Numbered from the stretch's first letter, positions 1 through 8,551 are shown. The stretch: DNA of 38,498 nt from Occallatibacter sp. (GCA_031296165.1 JARLGF010000066.1:1-38498), one strand, 5' to 3'. Made by a program: numbers and translations. The notes: generated by a model from the sequence alone, not told the origin.

Positions 1-28
1 ATTCATGGATGTACGAGGAGTGGCCACG

Positions 29-637
29 ATGCATGGCAAGCTGGAATTACTGATGGGACCGATGCGCAGCAACAAGACCGCGGAGCTGTTGCGCCGCGCC
101 GACATGCGCCGCCAGTACGCCGGCCAGTATGTGCTGATCCTGAAGCCCAGCGACGACACGAAGGGCAAGCCGGGCGTGGTGGAGAGCCGCAATCCGAATG
201 GGCACGGCAAGATGGAGGCCGTGGAATTCAACTCGCAAAACCCGTGGGAGCTTCTTCCCATGATTGCCGCCAGGGAAAAGGAGATTGGGAAGCGGGTGGA
301 ATGCATCGCCATGGATGAAGGACAGTTTGTGGAGGGATTATTTCTTTTTACGAAGCACCTGCTGGAAGACAATCACGACGTTCTGATTGCGGGACTGGAC
401 CTGGACTTCAGAGCGGTTCCCTTTGGAGAGATGCTGAACCTGACGTGGCTTGTGAATGCGTATGGCGGCAATGTGACCGAATGCATTGCCTACTGCACGT
501 GCGGGAACCGGGCACTTTACTCGCAACGGCTGATTGACGGCAAGCCCGCGCCGTATGACAGCCCTATCAAAATGCCGGGCGATTCGTACGAGCCGCGCTG
601 CGCGGAACATCTGGTGCTGCCGGGAAATCCTCACTAA
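29..637 (+). CDS. tdk: Thymidine kinase, type II (divergent)
   Basis: Predicted to phosphorylate thymidine to dTMP with ATP in the pyrimidine salvage pathway, in the cytoplasm. The 202-aa product has a P-loop near residues 9-17 (GPMRSNKT), a catalytic-Glu motif DEGQF with Glu97, and a C-terminal lasso/zinc region with the QRLIDGKPAPYD stretch and a final CxxH pair (Cys191/His194). The length is normal for bacterial TdK. The ATG at 29 is preferred over the one at 5 because GAGGAG at 15-20 lies 8 bases before it. Oddities: the usual SGKT of the P-loop is SNKT, DEAQF is DEGQF, and the first zinc pair reads Cys146-x-Cys148 rather than CxxC, with Cys142 as a possible substitute ligand. It converges on kduD. 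Family assignment is firm; activity is inferred. Confidence 0.9.
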   Translation: MHGKLELLMGPMRSNKTAELLRRADMRRQYAGQYVLILKPSDDTKGKPGVVESRNPNGHGKMEAVEFNSQNPWELLPMIAAREKEIGKRVECIAMDEGQFVEGLFLFTKHLLEDNHDVLIAGLDLDFRAVPFGEMLNLTWLVNAYGGNVTECIAYCTCGNRALYSQRLIDGKPAPYDSPIKMPGDSYEPRCAEHLVLPGNPH

Positions 638-646
638 GCGATGTTC

Positions 647-662
647 CCGGCGCGAGCGCCGG
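647..662. terminator. GC-rich hairpin between convergent tdk and kduD
   Basis: CCGGCG (647-652) and CGCCGG (657-662) form a perfect 6-bp stem with a CGAG loop, starting 10 bases after the tdk stop and 35 bases before the kduD stop. Only two T residues follow on the plus strand, so it is a plausible but unproven bidirectional terminator. Confidence 0.45.
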
Positions 663-696
663 TTCTGCGCATTACAACAAAATTAGCGGCACAAAA

Positions 697-1458
697 TCAG
701 CGGCACATCCATCCGCCGTCGACGACCAGCAGATGGCCATTTACGTAGTCGCTGGCGCTGGAGGCAAGAAACACGGCAGCGCCCGCTACGTCTTCAGGCG
801 TTCCCCAGCGGCCGGCGGGAATGCGCTCCAGAATCTGACTGGCGCGTTCGGGATTTGTGCGCAATGCCTCCGTGTTGTCCGTGGCCATGTAACCGGGCGC
901 GATGCCGTTTACATTGATGCCCTTTGCCGCCCATTCGTTGGCGAAGGCCTTGGTGAGCTGCCCAACGGCGCCTTTGGCAGCGGCGTAGGAGGGAACGCGG
1001 ATTCCTCCCTGGAAGGTGAGCAGGGATGCTATATTGACGATTTTTCCGGAGCCTTGCGCCAGCATGTGTTTTCCCGCGTGCTGGGTGAGGCGAAAGACGC
1101 TGGTGAGATCGGTGCCGATGACGGCGTTCCAGTCTTCCTCGGAGTGCTCGATGGCGTCAGAGCGGCGGATGATGCCGGCGTTGTTGACAAGAATATCGAT
1201 GGTCCCGAAGCGTTGAACGGTTTCTTCGACGAGGCGCGCGCAGGCATCGGCATCGGCCACATCGCCGACCAGCGCGAGCTGATTGGCGCCCGCTGCTTTG
1301 AGGCGTTGTTGCGTGGCTTCGGGAATTGCTTTTGAGCCATGGATGGCAATGTTGGCGCCGGCTTCAGCCAGTGCAATGGCGATGGCCGCGCCAAGGCCGC
1401 GGGAGGAGCCGGTGACCAGCGCTGTCTTACCCTTCAAACTGAATTTATCTAAAATCAA
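697..1458 (-). CDS. kduD: 2-dehydro-3-deoxy-D-gluconate 5-dehydrogenase KduD (SDR family)
   Basis: A classical short-chain dehydrogenase of 253 aa. KduD interconverts 2-dehydro-3-deoxy-gluconate and its 2,5-diketo form with NAD(H) during breakdown of pectin and other uronate polymers, in the cytoplasm. Visible motifs: cofactor loop TGSSRGLG (16-23), NNAG (92-95), and the catalytic triad Ser145, Tyr158, Lys162 in the YxxxK arrangement. The KduD-like stretches LLTFQGGIRVPSYAAAKGA and APGYMATDNTEALR, and RIPAGRWGTPEDVAGAAVFLAS near the C terminus, separate it from generic FabG-like enzymes. No kduI or other uronate gene is adjacent, so its role comes from family resemblance. A repeated TGTATCGA motif lies just upstream of its start. 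A related sugar-alcohol dehydrogenase role is possible. Confidence 0.85.
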   Translation of the reverse strand: MILDKFSLKGKTALVTGSSRGLGAAIAIALAEAGANIAIHGSKAIPEATQQRLKAAGANQLALVGDVADADACARLVEETVQRFGTIDILVNNAGIIRRSDAIEHSEEDWNAVIGTDLTSVFRLTQHAGKHMLAQGSGKIVNIASLLTFQGGIRVPSYAAAKGAVGQLTKAFANEWAAKGINVNGIAPGYMATDNTEALRTNPERASQILERIPAGRWGTPEDVAGAAVFLASSASDYVNGHLLVVDGGWMCR

Positions 1459-1494
1459 GGGAGTGCAATCCTTTCCGGTTTAAGTGGATCTACA

Positions 1495-1516
1495 TGTATC
1501 GAAATCATTGTATCGA
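1495..1516. promoter_or_regulatory. Direct repeat of TGTATCGA upstream of kduD, possible operator
   Basis: TGTATCGA occurs at 1495-1502 and again at 1509-1516, 14 bases apart, in the divergent kduD-cimA spacer and about 40-60 bases from the kduD start. Two identical 8-mers in this arrangement suggest a regulator site, but no regulator gene is adjacent and the motif is not one recognised with confidence. Confidence 0.3.
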
Positions 1517-1620
1517 CTGCGGTACTGCGCTGTCTGTGATGAGTATGGCGTAGTATTCTGTGGACGCTCCTCACCGCCCCGGCAGCGAGCAACGGGAGAC
1601 GGGAAAAGTTTTCAGCGGCG

Positions 1621-1654
1621 CCTTCCAACTGTTTGCAGGGCAATGGTTGGAAGG
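1621..1654 (+). promoter_or_regulatory. 9-bp stem-loop in the cimA leader
   Basis: CCTTCCAAC (1621-1629) pairs perfectly with GTTGGAAGG (1646-1654) across a 16-nt loop. It ends 27 bases before the cimA ATG and just before the likely ribosome-binding sequence GCAGGA (1672-1677). The position suggests control of transcription or translation, but there is no visible leader peptide or T-box. Confidence 0.4.
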
Positions 1655-1681
1655 AACATTCACTATCGGTAGCAGGAACAG

Positions 1682-3316
1682 ATGAAGGCAACGGGAACAC
1701 GAAAAGTCGAGCTGTTCGATACAAGTCTCAGGGACGGGATGCAGCAACCGAACATTGAAATCTCCGTTCCGAATGCCGTTAGCCTGCTGCAGCGCATGGC
1801 GGCGTTTGGCGTGCAGTATGCGGAGATTGGCTTTGCCGGCGCCAACCAATTTGTAGGAGATTTGACCGGCGCTCTGTATACGGCCGATACGCGCGCCATG
1901 AAGCTGGCCTTGTTTGGCAGGACGCGCGGCCGCGGCGCGAAGGTGCAGGAGTGGCCCGACGTGCAAGTGATGGTCAGCCACAAGGAACGCGTTCCGGTTG
2001 CGGTGGTCGTAGTCAAATCCCGGCTGCTGGATATTCAAAGGTCGCTGGAAACAACGCCGGAAGAAAACCTACTGATGGCCTACGAGACAATCGAGTGCCT
2101 GCACGACAACGGCCTGGAAGTGATTGTGGATTTTGAGCACGCCATGGACGCCTGTTGCGGGCGCGGCGAGTACGGCAAGCTGAGCGACGACGACTTCAGC
2201 AAGCGCAGCCGGGACTACTTTGAGCAGATGACGGCGCAATGCGTTCAGCAGAAAGTTAGCCGGCTGGTGATTTGCGATACTACGGGAAGTTCCAGCCCGG
2301 AAGAAGTTACTCAGGTGATTGGCGGACTGACACGGACGTATCCAGAGGCCAGGTTTGGATTTCACGGGCACACGGACCGCGGTCTTGGAATTGCCAATAC
2401 GCGGGCCGCCATACTGGCCGGCGCCAGCCAGATTCAAGGCACGCTTCTGGGCACGGGGGAACGCTGCGGCAACGTGAACCTGACCACGGTGATTGGCAGC
2501 ATGCAACTGGGCGGCGAAGCAGAGTTTGTAACTCCGGAAACGCTTACGGGACTTACCAGCCTGGCGCATTCGGCGTATGCGGCGTTCGGGCTGGACGTGC
2601 CGCACGGAGCGCCGATTGTGGGCCTGGGCGCGTATGGCACCTGGGCCGGGATGCACGGCAGCAGCGAACGCAAGAATCCCGGGGCTTACCTCTGGTGCGA
2701 TCCGGCACGGGTGGGCGCCAACTCCGTGATCGGGGTCAACGGGCAATCGGGAAGAGCCAACATCGTTCTGCTGTCAGAGGCGCTGGGCGTGCCTCTGGAC
2801 TCCGCGCAGGCGCAGGAATTGATGGATGCCAACCAGGCGATGATTGAAGGCGGCGGCTTCACGGCCAGTGAAGTTTCATTCAAGCTGGCCTGCATGAAGG
2901 TGCTGAAAACCCTGCGCGACCGCTTCAGCGTTAATAGCTGGAGAGTGCTGGACGAATACGACGAAACCGGAAACAAGTACGTTCAGGCGTCGATGTCACT
3001 GAGTCTGAGCGACTCCACGATCGCGGTCACTCGCGCGGAGGGGGCCGGGCCGGTGGACGCGCTGACCAAGGCGCTGCGGCGCGAGCTGGAGAACTGGTAC
3101 CAGGTGATCGCGCGGATGCATCTGGGCCGGTTCAGCGTGACGGCTATCGACGTATCCGCGCACGATACGGCGGCGCATGTGCGCGTGACGGTGAGTTTCC
3201 ACGCCGACGGCCACGAACCGTGGACCACAGCGGGCGTAAGCAGCGACATGAACCAGGCGGCGCTGATGGCTATTGTGGATGGCTTCCACTATTGGCTGCT
3301 GGTTAGCTCAAACTAG
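1682..3316 (+). CDS. cimA: Citramalate synthase (HMGL-like/LeuA superfamily)
   Basis: Predicted to condense pyruvate and acetyl-CoA to (R)-citramalate, the first step of the threonine-independent isoleucine pathway. The 544-aa protein starts with the HMGL-type TIM barrel: DTSLRDGMQQPN with metal-ligand Asp13 and catalytic Arg17, then the CDTTG strand, the metal-binding GFHGHTDRG and the GTLLGTGERCGNVNL loop. The linker contains KNPGAYLWCDPARVGAN and SGRANI, typical of the citramalate synthase subgroup. The C-terminal ~130 residues match the LeuA dimerisation/allosteric domain, where end-product feedback would act. Length fits this subgroup (about 520-540 aa). RBS GCAGGA precedes the ATG. No leu or ilv gene is next to it. 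Homocitrate or isopropylmalate synthase activity is less likely. Confidence 0.85.
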   Translation: MKATGTRKVELFDTSLRDGMQQPNIEISVPNAVSLLQRMAAFGVQYAEIGFAGANQFVGDLTGALYTADTRAMKLALFGRTRGRGAKVQEWPDVQVMVSHKERVPVAVVVVKSRLLDIQRSLETTPEENLLMAYETIECLHDNGLEVIVDFEHAMDACCGRGEYGKLSDDDFSKRSRDYFEQMTAQCVQQKVSRLVICDTTGSSSPEEVTQVIGGLTRTYPEARFGFHGHTDRGLGIANTRAAILAGASQIQGTLLGTGERCGNVNLTTVIGSMQLGGEAEFVTPETLTGLTSLAHSAYAAFGLDVPHGAPIVGLGAYGTWAGMHGSSERKNPGAYLWCDPARVGANSVIGVNGQSGRANIVLLSEALGVPLDSAQAQELMDANQAMIEGGGFTASEVSFKLACMKVLKTLRDRFSVNSWRVLDEYDETGNKYVQASMSLSLSDSTIAVTRAEGAGPVDALTKALRRELENWYQVIARMHLGRFSVTAIDVSAHDTAAHVRVTVSFHADGHEPWTTAGVSSDMNQAALMAIVDGFHYWLLVSSN

Positions 3317-3387
3317 GAGCGTAACCGGATGAAGATGTTTTATTGAGTGAGCGACATTCCCAAGACGGCACATCTTTATACGGCCAA

Positions 3388-3426
3388 GGAACTAGAGGGA
3401 TTGAAACCGGAAATCCCTCTAGTTCC
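3388..3426. terminator. Perfect 15-bp inverted repeat between convergent cimA and M28 peptidase
   Basis: GGAACTAGAGGGATT (3388-3402) is the exact reverse complement of 3412-3426, with a 9-nt loop. After one mismatch, CCA (3384-3386) and TGG (3427-3429) can extend the stem. It lies 71 bases after the cimA stop and 14 bases from the end of the opposing gene, as expected of a bidirectional terminator. There is no long T tract. The TCCCT-containing arm also resembles the tandem TCCCT array at 32285-32319. Confidence 0.6.
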
Positions 3427-3439
3427 CTGGTTCCGCTTC

Positions 3440-4948
3440 TTAGTGAGCGTCGGCCGAAACTACGCCCGATAGCTTGCTGTCGCTGTCCGCAAGCACATAG
3501 GTGGTTACAGCGAGGAGCGCAATGTTGCGGCGGAAGTCCGACAGATCGACCTTGTCGAGGGTATCGGCTTCACTATGGTGCCAGTCGAAGTAGTGCTCGC
3601 CAACGACATGGGGGCTGAGCGATGGAACTCCCTGCGCAACCAGCGGCTCGATATCTTCGCCGCCACCACCGGGAAAGACGCGGTTCGTGCCGATTGGCTC
3701 AAGGAGCGCGGCAATCTGCTCGACAATGTTGAAAGATTTTTGCTGTTCGGGAGTGAGCGTCTTTACATCAAAGGCGGGTGGGGCCGATACCGGTGCCGCA
3801 CCGGGAACAGGAGGGCCAGGGCGAACGCGAAATCCCCCATATCCAATGCCGAGCGGCCGTTCCGCACCACCATCCATCTCGATGGCCGCTACATGATTCC
3901 GCAGGGCCGCAGGGCTGAGCCGATCACGATAAACCAGGCTGCCGGCGCTGCCGTTTTCTTCATTGACCCAGAAGACGATGCGGATGGTGCGCCTGGGGTG
4001 CAAGCCCAGCTTATGCAGTAGTGAAACCGCCTCAAACGTAGCCATGATGCCGGAGCCGTCATCCTGCGCTCCCTGGCCGACGTCCCACGAATCGATATGA
4101 CCGCCAATGACTACTACTTCTTCGGGATGTTCCGAGCCGGTAATTTCTCCCATGACGTTGCCGGACTCGACATCCGGTTCTAAGTGGGCATCCATCTGAA
4201 GATGGACTGTAACAGGGCCTTCTTTTGCAAGCCGCTCGATGAGCAATGCATCTTCCACCGAAATGGCGGCAGCGGGAACCTTGGGTTGCGCCGGATCGTA
4301 TTCGAGCATCCCGGTGTGGGGCGCTTCAAGCACCAGTCCCGTTGCCGACCGTACCAGCACAGCCGCAGCCCCTTTGGCTGCGGCGCGCGATGGCCCATTG
4401 GTGCGGTAATTGGTGCCGACGCCGTATCCGTGCCAACCGGGATTGAAGACCACAATTTTGCCGCGCACGGCATCGGCAGGCAGCGCATCGAGTTCTTTGA
4501 AGTCATGAACGAAAACGACAGGCGCGGTGATGCCGGCGGGGGGCGTGCCGACGCTCATGCCTAATCCGAGCATATGCAGGCGGCGTGAAACAGGCGCGAG
4601 GATGGACGCCTCTTCCTGACCGCGCACCCAGTGCGGCACCGTTACAGGCTGCACTGTGACATTGTTCAGACCGGCCTTGCGCATGAGGTCTGCGCCCCAC
4701 TGCACAGCCGTGTTCAACTGCGGGGATCCGCTGTTTCGATTACCAATGTGGTCGCAAAGATAGGTTAGCGCGGCATAGCCGTCGGTATCCGCATCCGCAG
4801 CGGCGAGAATGCGCGCGGCAGCCGCGCGATAGTGCTCAGTCAAGGGGCCCGGCTGCCCCGGAAGACCTGGACTTGCAGGACGCTGCGCATAGAAAGGTAT
4901 AGCGGTAAGCGATGCGGCGAACAACAGGGTATGGCGCAATAGCCTCAT
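3440..4948 (-). CDS. Secreted M28 family metallopeptidase (carboxypeptidase Q-like)
   Basis: A zinc-dependent exopeptidase predicted to cleave peptides outside the cytoplasm. The 502-aa protein begins with a Sec-type signal peptide (MRLLRHTLLFAASLTAIPFYAQ). A PA-like insert follows at about 135-250, and the M28 catalytic fold begins near 270. Expected metal and catalytic residues are present: His284 and Asp286 in GGHIDSWD, Asp296 in DDGSG, Glu330/Glu331 in NEENG, Asp359 in MDGG and a terminal His in DWHHSEADT (457/458). This domain order resembles plasma glutamate carboxypeptidase and related bacterial dipeptidases. A conserved GGGGEDIEPL segment precedes the last His. It is a single gene facing cimA, diverging from glpK. 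Substrate is unknown. Confidence 0.85.
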   Translation of the reverse strand: MRLLRHTLLFAASLTAIPFYAQRPASPGLPGQPGPLTEHYRAAAARILAAADADTDGYAALTYLCDHIGNRNSGSPQLNTAVQWGADLMRKAGLNNVTVQPVTVPHWVRGQEEASILAPVSRRLHMLGLGMSVGTPPAGITAPVVFVHDFKELDALPADAVRGKIVVFNPGWHGYGVGTNYRTNGPSRAAAKGAAAVLVRSATGLVLEAPHTGMLEYDPAQPKVPAAAISVEDALLIERLAKEGPVTVHLQMDAHLEPDVESGNVMGEITGSEHPEEVVVIGGHIDSWDVGQGAQDDGSGIMATFEAVSLLHKLGLHPRRTIRIVFWVNEENGSAGSLVYRDRLSPAALRNHVAAIEMDGGAERPLGIGYGGFRVRPGPPVPGAAPVSAPPAFDVKTLTPEQQKSFNIVEQIAALLEPIGTNRVFPGGGGEDIEPLVAQGVPSLSPHVVGEHYFDWHHSEADTLDKVDLSDFRRNIALLAVTTYVLADSDSKLSGVVSADAH

Positions 4949-5033
4949 ATAGCTCTCCTCACGATCGATGGGTTGTGAAATGCGGGCGGCTGAGGCAACC
5001 CAGCCTTGCTGTAAAGGCTACAGCCAGAAAATA

Positions 5034-5049
5034 AGTTTGCCAGCAAACT
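5034..5049. promoter_or_regulatory. 16-bp palindrome between M28 peptidase and glpK, possible operator
   Basis: AGTTTGC (5034-5040) and GCAAACT (5043-5049) form a perfect palindrome around a CA centre, 135 bases before the glpK start and 85 bases before the M28 peptidase start. Size and symmetry fit a dimeric repressor site, perhaps controlling glycerol use. No regulator gene is beside it. Confidence 0.4.
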
Positions 5050-5183
5050 GTTATTGTTGCGCGTCAACGTGATTCGTGCAAACGGGGATGACGACAGCGT
5101 TCCAAAGCTGCAACAGACCGAAGGCCGCCTTGCCCGCTGTTAGCCCCGCGTGTTTGACTGGTGGCCGAAGGTGGACGGCACAC

Positions 5184-6668
5184 ATGGCTTACATTCTTGC
5201 CCTGGACCAGGGGACAACGAGTTCGCGAGCGATTCTGTTTGACGAGGCGGGCGCGATTGCCGCGGTGGCGCAGCATGAGTTTGAGCAGTTTTACCCGCAG
5301 GCGGGCTGGGTGGAACACGACCCGATGGAAATTATGACCAGCCAGTTGTCCTGCGCGGTGGAGGCGCTGGGGCGGGTGGGCGCGCGGCCGCGGGACGTGG
5401 CGGCGGTTGGCATTACCAACCAGCGCGAAACGGTGATTGTGTGGGAGAGGGCGACGGGAAGGCCGATTCATCCGGCCATTGTGTGGCAGGACCGGCGGAC
5501 TGCCGCGCAGTGCAGCCTTCTGGAGGAGAGTGGAGTTGGGGACGCGGTTTCAAACCGCACCGGGCTGGTGCTGGACCCGTATTTTTCCGCGACCAAAGTG
5601 GGGTGGATTCTGGACCATGTGCCCGGCGCGCGAGCGCGTGCGGAGCGGGGCGAACTGGCGTTTGGAACGGTGGACAGTTGGCTGATCTGGCACCTGACCA
5701 GCGGGCAGCGGCATGTGACGGACGTGACCAATGCTTCGCGGACGCTGCTCTTCAATATCGTGAAAGGCGCGTGGGACCCGGAGCTGCTGCGCATCTTCAA
5801 TATTCCCGAGAGCCTGCTGCCGGAGGTGGTGTGGTCAAGCGAGCTGGTGGGCGAGGTGACGACAACGCTGGGGTTGGGCGGCACGGTGATTGCGGGGATT
5901 GCAGGCGATCAGCAGGCCGCGCTGTTTGGGCAGTTGTGCTGGGGTGCGGGCGAGGCCAAAAACACGTATGGTACCGGCTGCTTTTTGCTGCAGAACATCG
6001 GCACCGAATTTGTGCGCTCAAAGCACCGGCTGATTACCACGCTGGCGGCCAGCGCGCAGAAGCGGCTGGAGTATGCCTTCGAGGGGAGCATCTTTATCGG
6101 CGGGGCGGTGGTGCAGTGGCTGAGGGACAACCTGAAGCTGATCGGCTCCTCGGCCGAAGTGGAAGCGTTGGCGGCCAGTGTGCCGGATGCGGGCGGCGTG
6201 GTGTTTGTGCCGGCGTTTGTGGGGCTGGGCGCGCCGCACTGGGATGCGCATGCAGGCGGCCTGCTGATTGGGCTGCGCCGGGACACCAAGCCGGGACACA
6301 TTGCGCGGGCGGCGTTGGAGAGCATCGCCTTCCAGGTGGCCGATGTGCTGGAGGCCGTCCAGAGCGAGACGACGCCGCTGGCCGCGCTGCGCGTGGACGG
6401 CGGGGCGGCGGTGAACAATTTGCTGATGCAGTTCCAGGCCGATGTACTGGGCGTGCCGGTGGTGCGGCCCCAGGTGACGGAGACTACCGCGCTGGGCGCT
6501 GCCTATCTGGCTGGGCTGGCTACGGGTTTTTGGGCGGGGCCAGAAGAGTTGCGCGCGAAGCGGCAGAACGATGCGCGCTTTGAACCGAAGATGACGCCGC
6601 AGGAGCGAGCCGAACGGCGAGGAAGCTGGCAACGGGCCGTGGAGCGGTCAAAAAGCTGGACCGCATAA
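5184..6668 (+). CDS. glpK: Glycerol kinase
   Basis: Phosphorylates glycerol to sn-glycerol 3-phosphate with ATP. The 494-aa FGGY-family protein has the N-terminal phosphate loop [14 protein letters not shown], the glycerol-binding [11 protein letters not shown] segment, [12 protein letters not shown] followed by [12 protein letters not shown], the second ATP loop [13 protein letters not shown], and a C-terminal [19 protein letters not shown] adenosine motif. The start at 5184 ([10 protein letters not shown]) fits the family N terminus and follows AAGGTGG by about nine bases. The longer upstream reading frame from 5076 adds 36 residues without family resemblance. It lies 17 bases before glpD, forming a glycerol catabolic operon. 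No glpF facilitator gene is present nearby. Confidence 0.95.
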   Translation: MAYILALDQGTTSSRAILFDEAGAIAAVAQHEFEQFYPQAGWVEHDPMEIMTSQLSCAVEALGRVGARPRDVAAVGITNQRETVIVWERATGRPIHPAIVWQDRRTAAQCSLLEESGVGDAVSNRTGLVLDPYFSATKVGWILDHVPGARARAERGELAFGTVDSWLIWHLTSGQRHVTDVTNASRTLLFNIVKGAWDPELLRIFNIPESLLPEVVWSSELVGEVTTTLGLGGTVIAGIAGDQQAALFGQLCWGAGEAKNTYGTGCFLLQNIGTEFVRSKHRLITTLAASAQKRLEYAFEGSIFIGGAVVQWLRDNLKLIGSSAEVEALAASVPDAGGVVFVPAFVGLGAPHWDAHAGGLLIGLRRDTKPGHIARAALESIAFQVADVLEAVQSETTPLAALRVDGGAAVNNLLMQFQADVLGVPVVRPQVTETTALGAAYLAGLATGFWAGPEELRAKRQNDARFEPKMTPQERAERRGSWQRAVERSKSWTA

Positions 6669-6685
6669 GAGAACAGGAGCGAGCG

Positions 6686-8248
6686 ATGCGACGGGAAGAG
6701 ATGGTACAAGCTGTGCGGGAGCGGTTTGCGGCACAGATTCCGTGGGACATTGCGGTGATTGGCGGCGGGGCTACCGGGATGGGCGTGGCCGTGGATGCGG
6801 CGGCGCGCGGGTTGAGCGTGGTGCTGTTGGAGGCTCACGACTTTGGCAAAGGGACCAGCAGCCGGAGCACCAAGCTGGTGCATGGCGGGGTGCGCTACCT
6901 GGAGCAGGGCAATGTGCCGCTGGTGATGTCTGCACTGAAGGAGCGCGGACTGATGCGGCAGAATGCGCCGCACCTGGTGCACGACCTGGCGTTTATTGTG
7001 CCGAACTACTCGTGGTGGGAGGCGCCGTTTTACGGCATTGGGCTGAAGCTGTACGACCTGCTAGCGGGCAAGTACGGATTTGGCGCGTCGAAGCTGCTGA
7101 GCAAGGAAGAGACGCTGGAGCGGCTGCCGGCTCTGGAGCCGAATGAACTGCGCGGCGGCGTGATCTATTACGACGGGCAGTTCGACGATGCGCGGCTGCT
7201 GATTCACCTGGCCATGACGGCGGCGGATCACGGGGCGACGCTGGTGAACTATTGCCCGGCGACGGGGCTGACGCGCGATGCGGACGGCTATGTGAACGGC
7301 GTGACCGCGCGCGACGAGGAGACGGGCGAAGAGCTGACGATTCCGGCGCGAATGGTGGTGAACGCGACGGGTGTGTTTACGGATTCCATACGGCAGATGG
7401 CCGACCCGGCTGCGGAGCCACTGATGGTGACCAGCCAGGGAATTCACCTAGTTTTCGATCGCTCGTTCCTGAAGGGCGATACGGCGCTGATGGTTCCCAA
7501 GACCAGCGACGGACGGGTACTGTTTGTGATTCCGTGGCATGGGCACGCCGTGGCCGGCACCACCGATACGCCGGTGGATGCGCCGAGCCTGGAACCGAGG
7601 CCGCTGGAAGAAGAGATCGAATTCGTGCTGGAGACGGCATCAAGGTTCTTTGCCAGGCCGCCCAGCCGCAAGGATGTGCTGGCCGTTTTCGTGGGTCTGC
7701 GGCCGCTGGTGAAGGGCGAGGGCAAGACCTCGGCCCTGTCGCGGGACCACTTGATTCATGTGGACGCGTCGGGATTGCTGACGATTACCGGCGGCAAGTG
7801 GACCACCTACCGGCACATGGCCGAGGACACGGTGGACCACGCCATCACGCTGGGCAAGCTGCCGGATGTGGAGTGCACCACGAAGAATTTGCGGATTCAT
7901 GGGTACGTGGAAGACTCGGCCAAGCTGGGCAGCCTGGAAGTGTATGGATCAGATGCGGCGGCCATTCGCGCGCTGGCGAAGGACCCAGCACTGGCGGAGC
8001 GGCTGCATCCGGCGCTGCCGTATATTGCGGCAGAAGTAGTGTGGGCGGCGCGGGAAGAGATGGCGCGGACGGTGGAAGACGTGCTGGCGCGGCATACGCG
8101 GGCTCTGTTCCTGCATGCAGAGGCGGCGATTGCGATGGCGGAACCGGTGGCGCGGCTGTTGGCGGCGGAGCTGGGACGCGATGAGGCGTGGGTTAATGCG
8201 CAGGTCAAGGAATTCAGTGCGCTGGCAGAGCAATATCGGGTAGTTTGA
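6686..8248 (+). CDS. glpD: Aerobic glycerol-3-phosphate dehydrogenase
   Basis: A FAD flavoprotein that oxidises glycerol 3-phosphate to dihydroxyacetone phosphate and feeds electrons to quinone at the inner membrane. The 520-aa protein has the Rossmann dinucleotide motif IAVIGGGATGMGVAVDAAARG with the acidic LLE end (about 25-52), then SSRSTKLVHGGVRYLEQGN, typical of GlpD/GlpO. VVNATGVF and the C-terminal ITGGKWTTYRHMAEDTVD complete the DAO-type fold, followed by the GlpD C-terminal helical domain. Start ATG follows AGGAGCGAGCG. It works directly with GlpK upstream: glycerol to G3P to DHAP. Length matches the family. Confidence 0.95.
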   Translation: MRREEMVQAVRERFAAQIPWDIAVIGGGATGMGVAVDAAARGLSVVLLEAHDFGKGTSSRSTKLVHGGVRYLEQGNVPLVMSALKERGLMRQNAPHLVHDLAFIVPNYSWWEAPFYGIGLKLYDLLAGKYGFGASKLLSKEETLERLPALEPNELRGGVIYYDGQFDDARLLIHLAMTAADHGATLVNYCPATGLTRDADGYVNGVTARDEETGEELTIPARMVVNATGVFTDSIRQMADPAAEPLMVTSQGIHLVFDRSFLKGDTALMVPKTSDGRVLFVIPWHGHAVAGTTDTPVDAPSLEPRPLEEEIEFVLETASRFFARPPSRKDVLAVFVGLRPLVKGEGKTSALSRDHLIHVDASGLLTITGGKWTTYRHMAEDTVDHAITLGKLPDVECTTKNLRIHGYVEDSAKLGSLEVYGSDAAAIRALAKDPALAERLHPALPYIAAEVVWAAREEMARTVEDVLARHTRALFLHAEAAIAMAEPVARLLAAELGRDEAWVNAQVKEFSALAEQYRVV

Positions 8249-8287
8249 AAGGAAGGGACGAAGAAGTTTGTATCGGAGGAGGTCGGG

Positions 8288-8551
8288 ATGGCGGCAACGG
8301 TTTGCAGTCATGTTGCGGAACACCTGAAAAAGGTGAAGCCGCGGACGAAGGGATGCGAGGAATGTTTGGCGAGTGGCGATACATGGGTGCATCTGCGCAT
8401 GTGCCTGGAGTGCGGGCATGTGGGCTGCTGCGACTCGTCGAAAAACCGGCACGCAAGGGCGCATTTTCACGCCACGCAGCATCCGCTGATCCAGTCGGCT
8501 GAGCGTGGCGAGGATTGGCGCTGGTGCTACATCGACGAGGTGTATCTGTAG
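8288..8551 (+). CDS. Small UBP-type zinc-finger protein
   Basis: An 87-aa protein made up almost entirely of a ubiquitin-hydrolase-type (ZnF-UBP) zinc finger. It shows regularly placed ligands: a CSH near residue 6, CEEC (about 23-26), CLECGHVGCCD (about 39-49), then HARAHFHATQHPLI. In eukaryotes this finger binds the ubiquitin C terminus. Bacterial stand-alone copies are known but their partner is not. A strong Shine-Dalgarno (GGAGGAGG, 8275-8282) precedes the ATG. It begins 39 bases after glpD and may be co-transcribed, but there is no functional link to glycerol use. The last residues WRWCYIDEVYL match the usual end of this family. Confidence 0.85.
   Translation: MAATVCSHVAEHLKKVKPRTKGCEECLASGDTWVHLRMCLECGHVGCCDSSKNRHARAHFHATQHPLIQSAERGEDWRWCYIDEVYL

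Noticed and set aside
5441-6583. 380-codon out-of-frame product inside glpK
   Set aside because: A frame shadow rich in Gly, Ala and Arg. The glycerol kinase frame is intact.
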